From the NCBI GenBank assembly GCA_964467165.1, contig CAYXOL010000001.1, positions 264,227-328,226 on the forward strand: a stretch of DNA of 64,000 nt, written 5' to 3'. The notes under the pieces were generated by a model. That model was not told the origin of the DNA, ran no database searches, and saw only the letters and a program-made list of their open reading frames with translations. The translations under genes were made by a program, and so were the position numbers. Source of the DNA: Clostridium_AD sp964467165 (GTDB taxonomy: Bacteria; Bacillota; Clostridia; Clostridiales; Clostridiaceae). This document shows, piece after piece, positions 52,002 through 59,857 of the stretch (its first letter is position 1; every line of letters begins with the position of its first letter).

Positions 52002-53948
52002 TTAATATTGTTTGTATGTTTTAAGTTTACAATCGTATGTGAGATATGTTTTACTTCCATCAGCATTAGCTATTGTAATTTCATACTCTAAAATTTGAAT
52101 GTCATCTTTATTTAGTGTTTCAGGACCAAAAGTATTAAAGTTTGGAGACGTTTCCCCAGGAAGTACAGTGTCATAACTTGATAGATAAGTTGTTTCATTG
52201 ATGTCCTTTAACAAAACAGTTGCCGTAAATCCAACTATATTTTTTTGAGAGTTATTCTTGTAGGTAGCATCCATATAAACAGTTCCAATGCTGTCAGGGT
52301 TTTTAATAGTAATAGCAATTGGCACCTGCTCAATTGTCAAAGGTGGTGTATTGGTTATATCTAATTCATACGTATATATATCATATGTTTTAAGTTTACA
52401 ATCATAAGTAATGTATGTTTCGCTTCCATCAGCATTAGCTATTGTAATTTCATACTCTAAAATTTGAATGTCATCTTTATTTAGTGTTTCAGGACCAAAA
52501 GTATTAAAGTTTGGAGACGTTTCCCCAGGAAGTACAGTGTCATAACTTGATAGATAAGTTGTTTCATTGATGTCCTTTAACAAAACAGTTGCCGTAAATC
52601 CAACTATATTTTTTTGAGAGTTATTCTTGTAGGTAGCATCCATATAAACAGTTCCAATGCTGTCAGGATTTTTAATAGTAATAGCAATTGGTAACTGCTC
52701 AATTGTAATTGGATACTGTTGATTAGTATTTCCATTAACAGTAACAGTGCAGCTTGCTACCTTGTTTCCATCTACAGTTGTTGCTTTTATTGTGGCAGTA
52801 CCTGCGCTTACTGCAGTTACTTTACCAAAACTATCAACTGATGCGACGCTACTATTTGAGGATGACCATACTACAGCTTTACTATCAGCATTACTTGGAA
52901 CTGCAGTTGCGATTAAAGTATATGTTCCGCCTATACTTAATGTATCAGAAGTTTTGTTAAGGCTTATTGATGTAACATTAACAACCCCACTCACAACACA
53001 ATTTGCTAATGAATCTGCAACTACTGCAGTGCCGCCTAAAACTATTATATTGTTATATTTATCATGTTGAGTTTTTATTGAAGACATTACTGAAGAATCA
53101 ATAGACCTTCCTACTAAAATTAGAGGAGAATTACTTGATGCTGCTAATGCACTTCCTGATAAGGCATCTGGATAATTTTCACCTGATGCAATATAAACTT
53201 TATCATAGCTAAACTTGTCCGCAAAGTAATTTAATACAGCTGAATTTGTGCCATATCTACTGCTTCCTCCAAGTCTTATATTATTCTTCAACTGTGAGGC
53301 AATCTTATCACTTACAACGCCACTTCCACCAACTATATAGCTTTCACTATAAGAACTATTATCTAAGAACTCTTTAACTGCTAATGATAAATCATCCTTG
53401 TCTGTTAGTAGTATAGGCATCCCCTTTTGTGCTGCAACTGGCGCTATGGATAATGCATCTGCAAATCCAAATCCATTTGTTACTACTACACCACTAGTAG
53501 TTCCTAGACTTTTAGCCACCTGTAAAGATGTTTCAAATCTATTCTGTCCATATATTCTAGTGGTGATAATGTTCATACTCTCAAGTTGATCCTTAATATT
53601 ATCAGATACAACTCCAGGTCCACCAACTATAAATATATTTTTTACATTAAGTCTTATAAGTTCAGCCTTTGTATTTAAATCTAGAGTATTTTTTCCAGTA
53701 AGTAAAATTGGAGCATTATAATTTTTAGCTAAAGGTGCTGCGCAAAGTGCATCTGCAAAACCTTCTCCACTTGCTACTACTGCATAGTTACTAGTTGTCC
53801 ATCCCTCTAGTGCAATTTTAGAACTAGTTTCATATCTATTACTCCCAGCTAATCTTTTGCTTAATGGTGTAGCCTCAACCTGAGTTGGTAGTAATAATAC
53901 TGTACTTAATAATAATGCACTAAAAGCACATAAAATCCTTTTATACAT
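52002..53948 (-). CDS. CWB2-type cell wall protein with Big_2 and duplicated C-terminal domains
   Basis: A 648-residue surface protein. Signal peptide at 1-26 (basic start, hydrophobic core, VEA cleavage). Three CWB2 repeats cover about 31-325, starting RLAGSNRYETSSKIALEGW; these bind the anionic polymer of the clostridial wall. A Big_2 immunoglobulin-like domain spans about 328-405 (TSISLNKTSDTLSIGGTYTL, AGTATIKATT). Two nearly identical ~110-residue domains follow with a 123-residue period, each with PIAITIKNPDSIGTVYMDAT. Likely an S-layer-like or adhesive wall protein. ATG at 53948 follows CTAGGGGGAGTT. The exact terminal duplication is notable. Confidence 0.92.
   Translation of the reverse strand: MYKRILCAFSALLLSTVLLLPTQVEATPLSKRLAGSNRYETSSKIALEGWTTSNYAVVASGEGFADALCAAPLAKNYNAPILLTGKNTLDLNTKAELIRLNVKNIFIVGGPGVVSDNIKDQLESMNIITTRIYGQNRFETSLQVAKSLGTTSGVVVTNGFGFADALSIAPVAAQKGMPILLTDKDDLSLAVKEFLDNSSYSESYIVGGSGVVSDKIASQLKNNIRLGGSSRYGTNSAVLNYFADKFSYDKVYIASGENYPDALSGSALAASSNSPLILVGRSIDSSVMSSIKTQHDKYNNIIVLGGTAVVADSLANCVVSGVVNVTSISLNKTSDTLSIGGTYTLIATAVPSNADSKAVVWSSSNSSVASVDSFGKVTAVSAGTATIKATTVDGNKVASCTVTVNGNTNQQYPITIEQLPIAITIKNPDSIGTVYMDATYKNNSQKNIVGFTATVLLKDINETTYLSSYDTVLPGETSPNFNTFGPETLNKDDIQILEYEITIANADGSETYITYDCKLKTYDIYTYELDITNTPPLTIEQVPIAITIKNPDSIGTVYMDATYKNNSQKNIVGFTATVLLKDINETTYLSSYDTVLPGETSPNFNTFGPETLNKDDIQILEYEITIANADGSKTYLTYDCKLKTYKQY
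52054..52667. repeat. Tandem 245-bp identical DNA repeat inside the CWB2 gene
   Basis: Bases 52054-52298 and 52423-52667 are identical by eye over all 245 positions, at a 369-bp period; flanking parts of the same 369-bp unit carry a few differences. This is a recent in-frame duplication or gene-conversion tract encoding the two C-terminal domains. Confidence 0.9.
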
Positions 53949-54093
53949 GTAACTCCCCCTAGAATATAATATTTTTTCCGATTAGTTGTATTATATAGTG
54001 TTAATACTTTGTTTACAAGCCCAGTAGTACATGTAATTTTTGGCAAACACGAAATGGCAAATTCATCCTAGATTATTCATATAACCTAAAAAA

Positions 54094-54112
54094 AGCCATG
54101 CGTTACATGGCT
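54094..54112 (-). terminator. Orphan hairpin with minus-strand U-run
   Basis: AGCCATG and CATGGCT with a 5-nt loop, followed on the minus strand by TTTTTTTAGG. It lies in the 394-bp gap (53949-54342) upstream of the CWB2 gene, where no minus-strand gene is present, so it could end a small RNA or lost gene. Nothing else is supported in the gap beyond promoter-like AT-rich DNA. Confidence 0.4.
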
Positions 54113-54342
54113 AAAATGCTGTATTCTATAACAATTGGTCTTGTACCATCCTTAATATAATTGTATTAGATTCAATATGTTTTGGTTATGTCTAATAATA
54201 TTGTTAGTTTTTGTAAAACGATTTTTGTTAAAGTCAACACAATATTACAAGTAAATTATATAATTTATATTATAATTTAAAATGTTGTTTAAACTAATTG
54301 TAAGTGAAAACTTATAATAAATAAGGGTGGGGAATATAAAAT

Positions 54343-54690
54343 ATGGAATTAAATACATTAGAAAGTCAAATATTAATTGATATTTATGAAGCAGATATGT
54401 TACCAGGAATGTCATTTGAAATTGCAAATTATAACTTAACAGAGGAAGACAAAAGAAAGAAGACACACGAATTTGCTTTCTACTTAGCAAAATTAAAAAG
54501 ATTAGGCTTTGTACAATATGAAGAAAAAGAAGCCTTTTTAAAAGATGGAATTCTTAGCACTAAATATAATAATAATGTAGCTATGGTTTGCGAAGATAAA
54601 ATACACATAGATTCGAAAGGAATAAAATTAGTCGAGTGGTATAATCAGGGAAATTCAGAAATTCAAAAACAAGTGTCTAAATGTGGTTAA
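54343..54690 (+). CDS. Hypothetical protein with winged-helix-like layout
   Basis: A 115-residue acidic protein, mostly helical at first (MELNTLESQILIDIYEADML, then KTHEFAFYLAKLKRLGFVQY) with a strand-turn-strand after it (HIDSKGIKLVEWYNQG). The helix-helix-wing order and ...LKRLGFVQY suggest a small winged-helix domain, but I recognise no family. GGGTGGGGAATATAAAAT precedes ATG at 54343. After its TAA the frame stays open for 39 more coding-looking codons, so the present end may be a nonsense mutation. Confidence 0.55.
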   Translation: MELNTLESQILIDIYEADMLPGMSFEIANYNLTEEDKRKKTHEFAFYLAKLKRLGFVQYEEKEAFLKDGILSTKYNNNVAMVCEDKIHIDSKGIKLVEWYNQGNSEIQKQVSKCG

Positions 54691-54810
54691 AGGCTTGACC
54701 CAAACGGTATATTATTTGCAATACTAGGCGCAGTGATGCTAAGTGATTTATATTTAGGCATAGAAAATGAAGATTTAAGATTATTTAAGGTGGATAGATT
54801 TGATAGCTGA
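54691..54810 (+). pseudogene. In-frame continuation after the stop of the preceding gene
   Basis: The 39 codons after TAA at 54688-54690, in the same frame, read DPNGILFAILGAVMLSDLYL and GIENEDLRLFKVDRFDS before TGA, which is plausible protein. Either the gene at 54343 once continued here or this is the tail of another lost gene. The TGA overlaps the start of a palindromic element. Confidence 0.35.
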
Positions 54811-54850
54811 ACCACGCACGCTTGTGACTTCAGTCATGAGTTAGTGGTTC
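54809..54850. repeat. Palindromic element resembling an IS200/IS605-type end
   Basis: GAACCAC (54809-54815) pairs with GTGGTTC (54844-54850), enclosing an inner TGACT-TC-AGTCA hairpin. Imperfect subterminal hairpins with this GTGGTTC arm occur at IS200/IS605 element ends. No transposase gene is present, so this would be a solo end. The following ~250 bp (54851-55106) is very AT-rich with no gene I can support. Confidence 0.35.
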
Positions 54851-55106
54851 TCTACCTTTGTAAGTAGAGATTCTGGTATCTACAAAATTAGTTGTACTAT
54901 GAATTATAATATTTTTGTTTTTTATTATATCTTTATCATCTTTAAATCATAATCATTAAGCTGTAATCAACTCTATATTGCAATTAAATTCTAGTTAAAT
55001 TTAATAAATATATTGTTAAATTTAGCTAGAATTTAATTAAGCTATATACTAACAGGTTGAGTAGACTGGGTTTTTAGAGTTAAGTTAGATATTTCACCCT
55101 TACCTT

Positions 55107-55313
55107 TTAATAGCTGATTGATATGTGGAAAGCTTTCCTTAGCACCACCGCCACCACTAACACCCACTGCATAATATCTTCTTTAATTCCCTTAACTTCA
55201 CCTTCAACCCTTGCAACCGTATAATTAACCTTATCTATTTCTGCTTTCTGAATCTCACTTTCATGTTCTAAAGCTCTTAATATTTGTGTATGTTCATCAA
55301 TTTTATCATTAAT
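55107..55313 (-). pseudogene. Remnant of a coiled-coil protein gene
   Basis: A startless frame reads NDKIDEHTQILRALEHESEI and QKAEIDKVNYTVARVEGEVK, then loses its character in a hydrophobic stretch before TAA. The QILRALEHxxEIQKAEID heptad pattern is common in short clostridial coiled-coil proteins. Both ends appear eroded. It lies immediately after the small SOS-box gene on the same strand. Confidence 0.5.
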
Positions 55314-55320
55314 CTAAAAT

Positions 55321-55584
55321 CTAAATCTTAAATAATATCCACCTACAAGTACTTAACTCATATTTGATCTCATAGGGCTTCTCCGTTCCGTTTATTATAC
55401 TCTGACATTTAAATACTAGCATATGGTTCCCCGCCAGTTTTTCTTTATCAACGCAAATAACCTTATCTATTTTAACAACAGAATTACTTTCATCCTCTTT
55501 AGTAATTTTAAATCTCACAGGATTTATATTCCCCAATGCATCGGTCCAAGAAACTACTTCAATAGGCTTTGCTATAATTTTCAT
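55321..55584 (-). CDS. Small SOS-box-controlled hypothetical protein
   Basis: An 87-residue, beta-rich protein: KPIEVVSWTDALGNINPVRF, VIKIDKV-like strands, VFKCQSIINGTEKPYEIKYE and the ending STCRWILFKI. Proteins of this type appear in clostridia close to translesion-polymerase cassettes, as far as I recall; here it is 5 kb from one. A LexA-like box with a single core mismatch covers the promoter -10 region, so it is probably DNA-damage-inducible. Molecular function unknown. ATG at 55584, with GGAGGGGTAAT in front. Confidence 0.7.
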   Translation of the reverse strand: MKIIAKPIEVVSWTDALGNINPVRFKITKEDESNSVVKIDKVICVDKEKLAGNHMLVFKCQSIINGTEKPYEIKYELSTCRWILFKI

Positions 55585-55597
55585 ATTACCCCTCCAA

Positions 55598-55611
55598 CAA
55601 ACATACGTTCG
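55598..55611. promoter_or_regulatory. LexA-like box of the small protein gene
   Basis: CAAACATACGTTCG differs from CGAAC-N4-GTTCG at one core base. On the minus strand it lies just downstream of a TATACAAT -10 element, 14 bp from the start codon, a good repressor position. Confidence 0.6.
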
Positions 55612-55678
55612 TATATATTGTATAACATTTTACGAAAAATGGGAAGGGTAAAATAATCCAATAATACATATCATCATT

Positions 55679-55946
55679 ACTTCCAAGTTAAATCTTCTAA
55701 TGTTTCGTACTTTTTAATAATAGAATCTCTATATACTTCCAGTTTTTGTTACTCCCCCAATTAAATCACAAAAAATATTTTCACATGCAAGGTATGCAAT
55801 GAAAGCATTTTTTAATAACATATATTTAATTACATTTATTTTACTTTCATCAAAATCAAAGCCTTGCTTTCTAATCTGAAATTAATTTAATCTTTTCTGC
55901 AATAGGTAAATTAGTACTTAATACTGGTAATGCTTTAGTCTTTGTC
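55679..55946 (-). pseudogene. Mosaic relic of a DUF2812-HEPN segment
   Basis: Four blocks copy the intact locus to the right in the same order and strand: 55679-55740 (from 57919-57980, HEPN gene), 55737-55790 (from 58146-58200, intergenic), about 55845-55904 (from 58297-58357, end of DUF2812) and 55905-55946 (from 58801-58842, middle of DUF2812). Joins fall at short shared strings (CTTCC(A) and CAATAG), as expected for microhomology-mediated deletion. Nothing is translatable at full length. Confidence 0.8.
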
Positions 55947-55954
55947 GTAGTAAT

Positions 55955-56076
55955 CTAAAGTCCATTAGAAACCTCAGTAACAGCTTTCATAAGTATATAT
56001 CCATGACTTGGATTCATAAGTGCTAATAGCGCACATAGTACATAGCTTCTGTCATTGGCCCACCATTATATGGCAT
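55955..56076 (-). pseudogene. 5' part of a PadR regulator gene, frameshifted
   Basis: ATG at 56076, behind AGGAGGGG, begins MPYNGGPMTEAMYYV; a 2-bp insertion in GTGCGCTATTAG breaks the frame, and the other frame continues LLALMNPSHGYILMKAVTEV and SNG before a stop. MTEAMYYVLLALMNPSHGY is the N-terminal helix and HTH start of PadR. The missing remainder of such a protein, beginning LQPGTLYGVL, is found at 59518-59724, where the N-terminus is missing. DUF2812 relic sequence follows directly. Confidence 0.75.
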
Positions 56077-56119
56077 GAATAGCCCCTCCTGTCATTACGC
56101 TTAACGATATTATTCATGT

Positions 56120-56129
56120 CGATATATCG
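56120..56129. promoter_or_regulatory. Putative PadR operator
   Basis: CGATATATCG is a perfect 10-bp dyad about 45 bp upstream of the PadR start, with a second ACGATAT nearby (56104-56110). PadR proteins usually repress their own operon from such sites. Now associated with a broken gene. Confidence 0.4.
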
Positions 56130-56299
56130 CATAACATAATAGTATTATATTAAACAATATTGCGTGGCATTGGCTGAGATTGCTAAAAAGCTAAGTAATT
56201 CAGTTATGTAAATTTGAAACTAATATATAAAATTTAAGGTATGCTTTTTAATACTAAGCAATATAAAGTGCGAACTTGGAATTAATAAGTAAAGAAAAA

Positions 56300-56386
56300 A
56301 AGGGCTGATTAAATTTCATCAGTCCCTTTTGATGTGTCATAACCCACATGAGCCACGGCGGTTTTAATGAGCCAAGCGAATTTTCT
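56300..56386. repeat. 87-bp repeat, copy A, carrying a terminator
   Basis: Nearly identical to 59752-59838 (about two or three differences), offset 3452 bp. It contains AAGGGCTGAT ... ATCAGTCCCTTTT, a bidirectional hairpin terminator. It abuts the stop codon of the DUF3841 gene at 56385 and so ends that transcript. The 155 bp to its left (56130-56299) holds upstream DNA of the PadR relic with no gene. Confidence 0.85.
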
Positions 56387-56951
56387 ATATATTATCTGAC
56401 ACTATCCATTCTCTTCTCAGCTCCCATAGAGCAACTTGATTTGTCTTTGATAAATCTATATTATCATCAAATAAAGATTCCCAGCTTTTTATCACCTTTT
56501 GCTTTAAATGAGGATAATAATTGGTGGTATAGATACTAACTTCATTTTTGATTCCTTGTTTTTCTAGAGATTCATTGTATTCAATGCGATCCTTCTCATC
56601 TTTAGGTATATAAGATAGATTTAATATTCTATTCCATTTGAAAGGATCAAATATAATTACATTTTCAATGTCTACTTCTATCTCTAGAACTTTGCAACCC
56701 TCATATTTTTCAACGTATACTAGATCGTTAAATAGCCATATTGGATATTCTGCCCCCTCTGGCTTAGGTACTATGTTTTCAGCCTTTCTGATAAACCAGT
56801 TATAAGGTTCTAAAAAAACATTAGCTACCTCTTCATATTTCTTAATGATGAATTCTTTCTTAACATGGTATATTCCCTTTTCTCTAATAGTATCTAAAAC
56901 TATTTCGCTTTGAGATGTATATAATCTTATTTTTTTACTTGATTTAGACAT
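56385..56951 (-). CDS. DUF3841 domain protein
   Basis: A 188-residue protein. The N-terminal KKIRLYTSQSEIVLDTIREK, the middle KPEGAEYPIWLF and the C-terminal KSWESLFD followed by QVALWELRREWIV are the recurring DUF3841 features. Function unknown; family members are small soluble proteins common in Firmicutes. It is paralogous to the gene directly upstream (32-bp gap, same strand), with about one third identity by eye. ATG at 56951 is preceded by AGGGGGTAG. The 87-bp repeat forms its terminator. Confidence 0.85.
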   Translation of the reverse strand: MSKSSKKIRLYTSQSEIVLDTIREKGIYHVKKEFIIKKYEEVANVFLEPYNWFIRKAENIVPKPEGAEYPIWLFNDLVYVEKYEGCKVLEIEVDIENVIIFDPFKWNRILNLSYIPKDEKDRIEYNESLEKQGIKNEVSIYTTNYYPHLKQKVIKSWESLFDDNIDLSKTNQVALWELRREWIVSDNI

Positions 56952-56983
56952 AGATTCTACCCCCTATCTTTTAAATCCTCAAT

Positions 56984-57577
56984 TTATCCATGTGTAATAC
57001 CTACTACCCATTCTTTTTTTATCTCCCAGATAGTTGCCTGTGAATGTGAGCTTTTCTCATCAAAGGGCTCAAATAGCCTTTCCCAGCTTTTGATTATCTT
57101 ATTCTTAAGTAATGGATAAAAATTCCCATTATCACCAATAATCAGAGAAGATTCATCACTTATTCCAAACTTTTTCAGCTCATCATTGTGTCTTTCTTCA
57201 TCCTCATGATCAACAGGCAAATAAAAATAATTCATTACATAATCCCATTTGTTCATATCAGTATAGATAACATCTTTTCTATCTACTTCTATCTCAAAAA
57301 TAATAGTATCCTCTGTAGGTTGTAACATCATCTCTGTAGATGTGGAAAGCCAAATAGGATATATTACACCTTCTGGTCTAGGCACTATTTTAGCTGCATT
57401 CCTTCCATACCATTGATATAGATTCAAGTAATAATCTGATATAGTATCCATCTTTTCTAAAATATACTCCTTCTTAACTCTATAAACACCATACTTTCCC
57501 AATTCCTCAAGAACATTCTTATGCTGTCTTGTGTGAAGTTTTACTTTATCATTAGGATTGTATAAATTAGTTGTCAT
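56984..57577 (-). CDS. DUF3841 domain protein
   Basis: A 197-residue paralogue of the protein at 56385. It starts DKVKLHTRQHKNVLEELGKY and shares RPEGVIYPIWL, KSWERLFEPF and ATIWEIKKEWVVG with its neighbour. GGGGAGGG stands ahead of ATG at 57577. A tandem pair of diverged DUF3841 genes implies an old duplication. They are sandwiched between two copies of the PadR-DUF2812-HEPN material, so they may have been part of the duplicated unit or have entered later. Confidence 0.85.
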   Translation of the reverse strand: MTTNLYNPNDKVKLHTRQHKNVLEELGKYGVYRVKKEYILEKMDTISDYYLNLYQWYGRNAAKIVPRPEGVIYPIWLSTSTEMMLQPTEDTIIFEIEVDRKDVIYTDMNKWDYVMNYFYLPVDHEDEERHNDELKKFGISDESSLIIGDNGNFYPLLKNKIIKSWERLFEPFDEKSSHSQATIWEIKKEWVVGITHG

Positions 57578-57721
57578 ATATTTATCCCTCCCCTTTTATA
57601 CATCAACGTTTTAAAGCATTAACAAATAGAAAATCCCTCCTAAAAATCATATAATGTAAGTAACAATGTAAATAAAGATGATTTAGGTCTACTCAATTTA
57701 CCATCTAGAAGTGGCATATTT

Positions 57722-58108
57722 TTAGTTTTTACAATAAATTTCAATTCCATCTCTTGCTATCTGTTTTTCTATATTCTCATTTAATGCGTCTAGGAAAATA
57801 ATATCACAAGAGTATACTCCTATTACCTCATTGATTAATCCTTCTTTAAAGGCTTGCTTATAACACTCTCTTGGATTATTTATTTCCAAACCTGAATCTT
57901 TAAATATCTTTGAAAGTAACTTCCAAGTTAAATCTTCTAATGTTTCGTACTTTTTAATAATAGAATCTCTATATACTTCCATTGTTATATCATCTAGATC
58001 TTTTATGCTATTATAATTATCTATAATCTTCTTTAGATGAACTAACATTCTATATGCGTAATTATATGTTAATTTTATTGACTCCTCATATTTATCTAAT
58101 ATTCCCAT
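57722..58108 (-). CDS. HEPN-type NTase partner fused to a nucleotidyltransferase C-terminus (remnant fusion)
   Basis: About 128 residues. Residues 1-~92 match the HI0074/HEPN family that pairs with minimal nucleotidyltransferases: YETLEDLTWKLLSKIFKDSG then INNPRECYKQAFKEGLI. The rest, CDIIFLDALNENIEKQIARD and GIEIYCKN, instead matches the C-terminus of the partner MNT protein (...DLVFLDxL...I...GxxIY). The catalytic GS..D of MNT and the RxxxxH of HEPN are both absent. The simplest reading is an in-frame deletion that joined a HEPN gene to the end of the adjacent MNT gene, leaving an inactive toxin-antitoxin relic. ATG at 58108 follows GGGTGG. Confidence 0.65.
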   Translation of the reverse strand: MGILDKYEESIKLTYNYAYRMLVHLKKIIDNYNSIKDLDDITMEVYRDSIIKKYETLEDLTWKLLSKIFKDSGLEINNPRECYKQAFKEGLINEVIGVYSCDIIFLDALNENIEKQIARDGIEIYCKN

Positions 58109-58322
58109 AATATTCAACCACCCTTTTTACATTATAAAACAACTGCTTCCAGTTTTTGTTACTTCCCCAATTAAATCACAAAAAATATTTTCACATGCAA
58201 CATATTTCCAAACACCATTTATATTTCTTCACAATTCATACCCACTAAGCTTAAATTATAGCTTAACGAGTACAATTTTTTTATATTGGCTTCTTTCTTC
58301 ATCAAAATCAAAGTCTTGCTTT

Positions 58323-59525
58323 CTAATCTGAAATTAATTTAATCTTTTCTGCAATAGCTTCAATTATCGAATTAATAGGTGCATTCCCATGGTACCTAAT
58401 ATAAATTACACCCTTCCCTTTAGCAGCGAATACTTCTTTTGTATCATAATCTCCTTCATGAACAATGAGTTTATCGAAATCTGGATGCTCCATTTCCACG
58501 TAAACCTCACCTTTATATTTTTCACCATATCTATTTATTAAATCAGATAATACACCTTCATTCATATAAGGAAAATTTATCTTATATGCCCAGGTAGAAA
58601 TACTAGGTGAATATACTCCACTACCATCCTTCCATACTTCTTTTGCAACTTGTCCACGCTCATCTGATTCAAATTGCAAAGGTGAGAACATACTCCAAGC
58701 ATAGCTATAACGACTATTATAATCAATATTATTGCGACTATAAGATGGTTGCTCTGGAACCAATTCAGGATTTTGTTCCACATCTGCTAATCTTACAATA
58801 GGTAAATCAGTACTTGATACTGGTAATGCTTTAGTCTTTGCCATTGTCATCTGTATAATAGGAAGAACAGCTGTAGTAATTGCAATAATCATAACAACAC
58901 TTCCTATAATTAGATTTGCCCTATACTTCATTTTCCATGGCGCCGAGTGATTGATTGGTTTCCCCTCTGAAAGTGTCTTTCGTAGTGAATGTATGGATAT
59001 TGCTGCCTGTAATGAAGTGTACGCCACATATAGAATAACGATTACAGAGATTGCTTGTTGAATGATTGCACCCTCAACTAAAGCAAGGTAATGCTCCGAA
59101 TCGATAAACCACATAGCAGCAATTATTCCTATCATTAAGACCACTGACACTGTAACTCCAATTGCACTTTTTTGGAGTTTTTTATCAAGATAATTTAAAG
59201 TAAAAGCTTGCTCAGCAGGATCCGTGTGGAGTTCAGGTGCATTTGCGTGAACGGGCGAGGAAAATACATTAAACAAGCCATAACTTGCAACATATTCCCA
59301 TCCACTTTCAGAATACATTTCCTTTTGTTCTGATGTAACACTTTTATAGTTAAACACATCTATTCTATATCTCGTATGTCTTGGCTCACCTTTTGTAAAG
59401 TGCGCAAAAGATATACCTACTTTTTTTAAATGTAAACCTGTACTTGCCATATCAGAAAACCAGCTTTCATGCTCACCAATACGCCAGAAATCACTTGGAC
59501 GAAACTTACGTATTGTCTTATTCAT
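58323..59525 (-). CDS. DUF2812 membrane protein
   Basis: A protein of about 400 residues. The N-terminus KFRPSDFWRIGEHESWFSDM and the segment YRIDVFNYKSVTSEQKEMYS, then SGWEYVASYGLFNVFSSP, are the DUF2812 domain (about 1-95). Three hydrophobic helices follow (about 125-150, 158-178 and 205-228), then an extracytoplasmic region of about 170 residues. DUF2812 genes are usually paired with a PadR gene, as here, where the PadR stop overlaps this start (GAGAATGAATAA). ATG at 59525 uses GGAGG; a GTG 9 bp earlier is also in frame. Because its PadR is truncated, its repression is probably lost. Confidence 0.85.
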   Translation of the reverse strand: MNKTIRKFRPSDFWRIGEHESWFSDMASTGLHLKKVGISFAHFTKGEPRHTRYRIDVFNYKSVTSEQKEMYSESGWEYVASYGLFNVFSSPVHANAPELHTDPAEQAFTLNYLDKKLQKSAIGVTVSVVLMIGIIAAMWFIDSEHYLALVEGAIIQQAISVIVILYVAYTSLQAAISIHSLRKTLSEGKPINHSAPWKMKYRANLIIGSVVMIIAITTAVLPIIQMTMAKTKALPVSSTDLPIVRLADVEQNPELVPEQPSYSRNNIDYNSRYSYAWSMFSPLQFESDERGQVAKEVWKDGSGVYSPSISTWAYKINFPYMNEGVLSDLINRYGEKYKGEVYVEMEHPDFDKLIVHEGDYDTKEVFAAKGKGVIYIRYHGNAPINSIIEAIAEKIKLISD

Positions 59526-59724
59526 TCTCCTCACCCTCCATTAAAATTAATCCATCTTTAACTGTCGCCCTTAGCCGTTTATATTCATTACGAAGTGCTT
59601 GCTTCCCATCAGTGGTAATTGAATAAGTTTTTCTTCTTCCATCATCTTGTGCAAGAGATATAAGTCCTTCCTTTTGCAAACGCGTAAGAACTCCATAAAG
59701 CGTTCCGGGTTGCAAGTTCAGCGG
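59518..59724 (-). pseudogene. 3' part of a PadR regulator gene, N-terminus lost
   Basis: The frame reads LQPGTLYGVLTRLQKEGLIS, then DDGRRKTYSITTDGKQALRN, a perfect PadR recognition helix, wing and dimer helix, ending EGEENE. The first ~40 residues of a PadR protein are absent; a stop codon lies just upstream and the 87-bp repeat begins 28 bp away. The missing N-terminus survives at 55955-56076. A TTG at 59715 could start a 65-residue protein, but without the first HTH helices it should not bind DNA normally. Confidence 0.8.
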
Positions 59725-59751
59725 TTACATTTGTTCTTTTGTCTAGAAAAG

Positions 59752-59838
59752 AAGGGCTGATTAAATTTCATCAGTCCCTTTTGATGTGTCATAACCCACA
59801 TGAGCCACGGGGGTTTTTATGAGCCAAGCGAATTTTCT
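59752..59838. repeat. 87-bp repeat, copy B, carrying a terminator
   Basis: Partner of 56300-56386. The hairpin AGGGCTGAT/ATCAGTCCCT ends the CGGC gene transcript. Its left edge is 28 bp from the truncated PadR frame, so a deletion that removed the PadR promoter and N-terminus ended beside it. Confidence 0.85.
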
Positions 59839-59857
59839 CCAGGAGCTACTTAGCGTT

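Noticed and set aside
54845..55100. Possible small RNA in the AT-rich gap
   Set aside because: No promoter-terminator pair could be identified.
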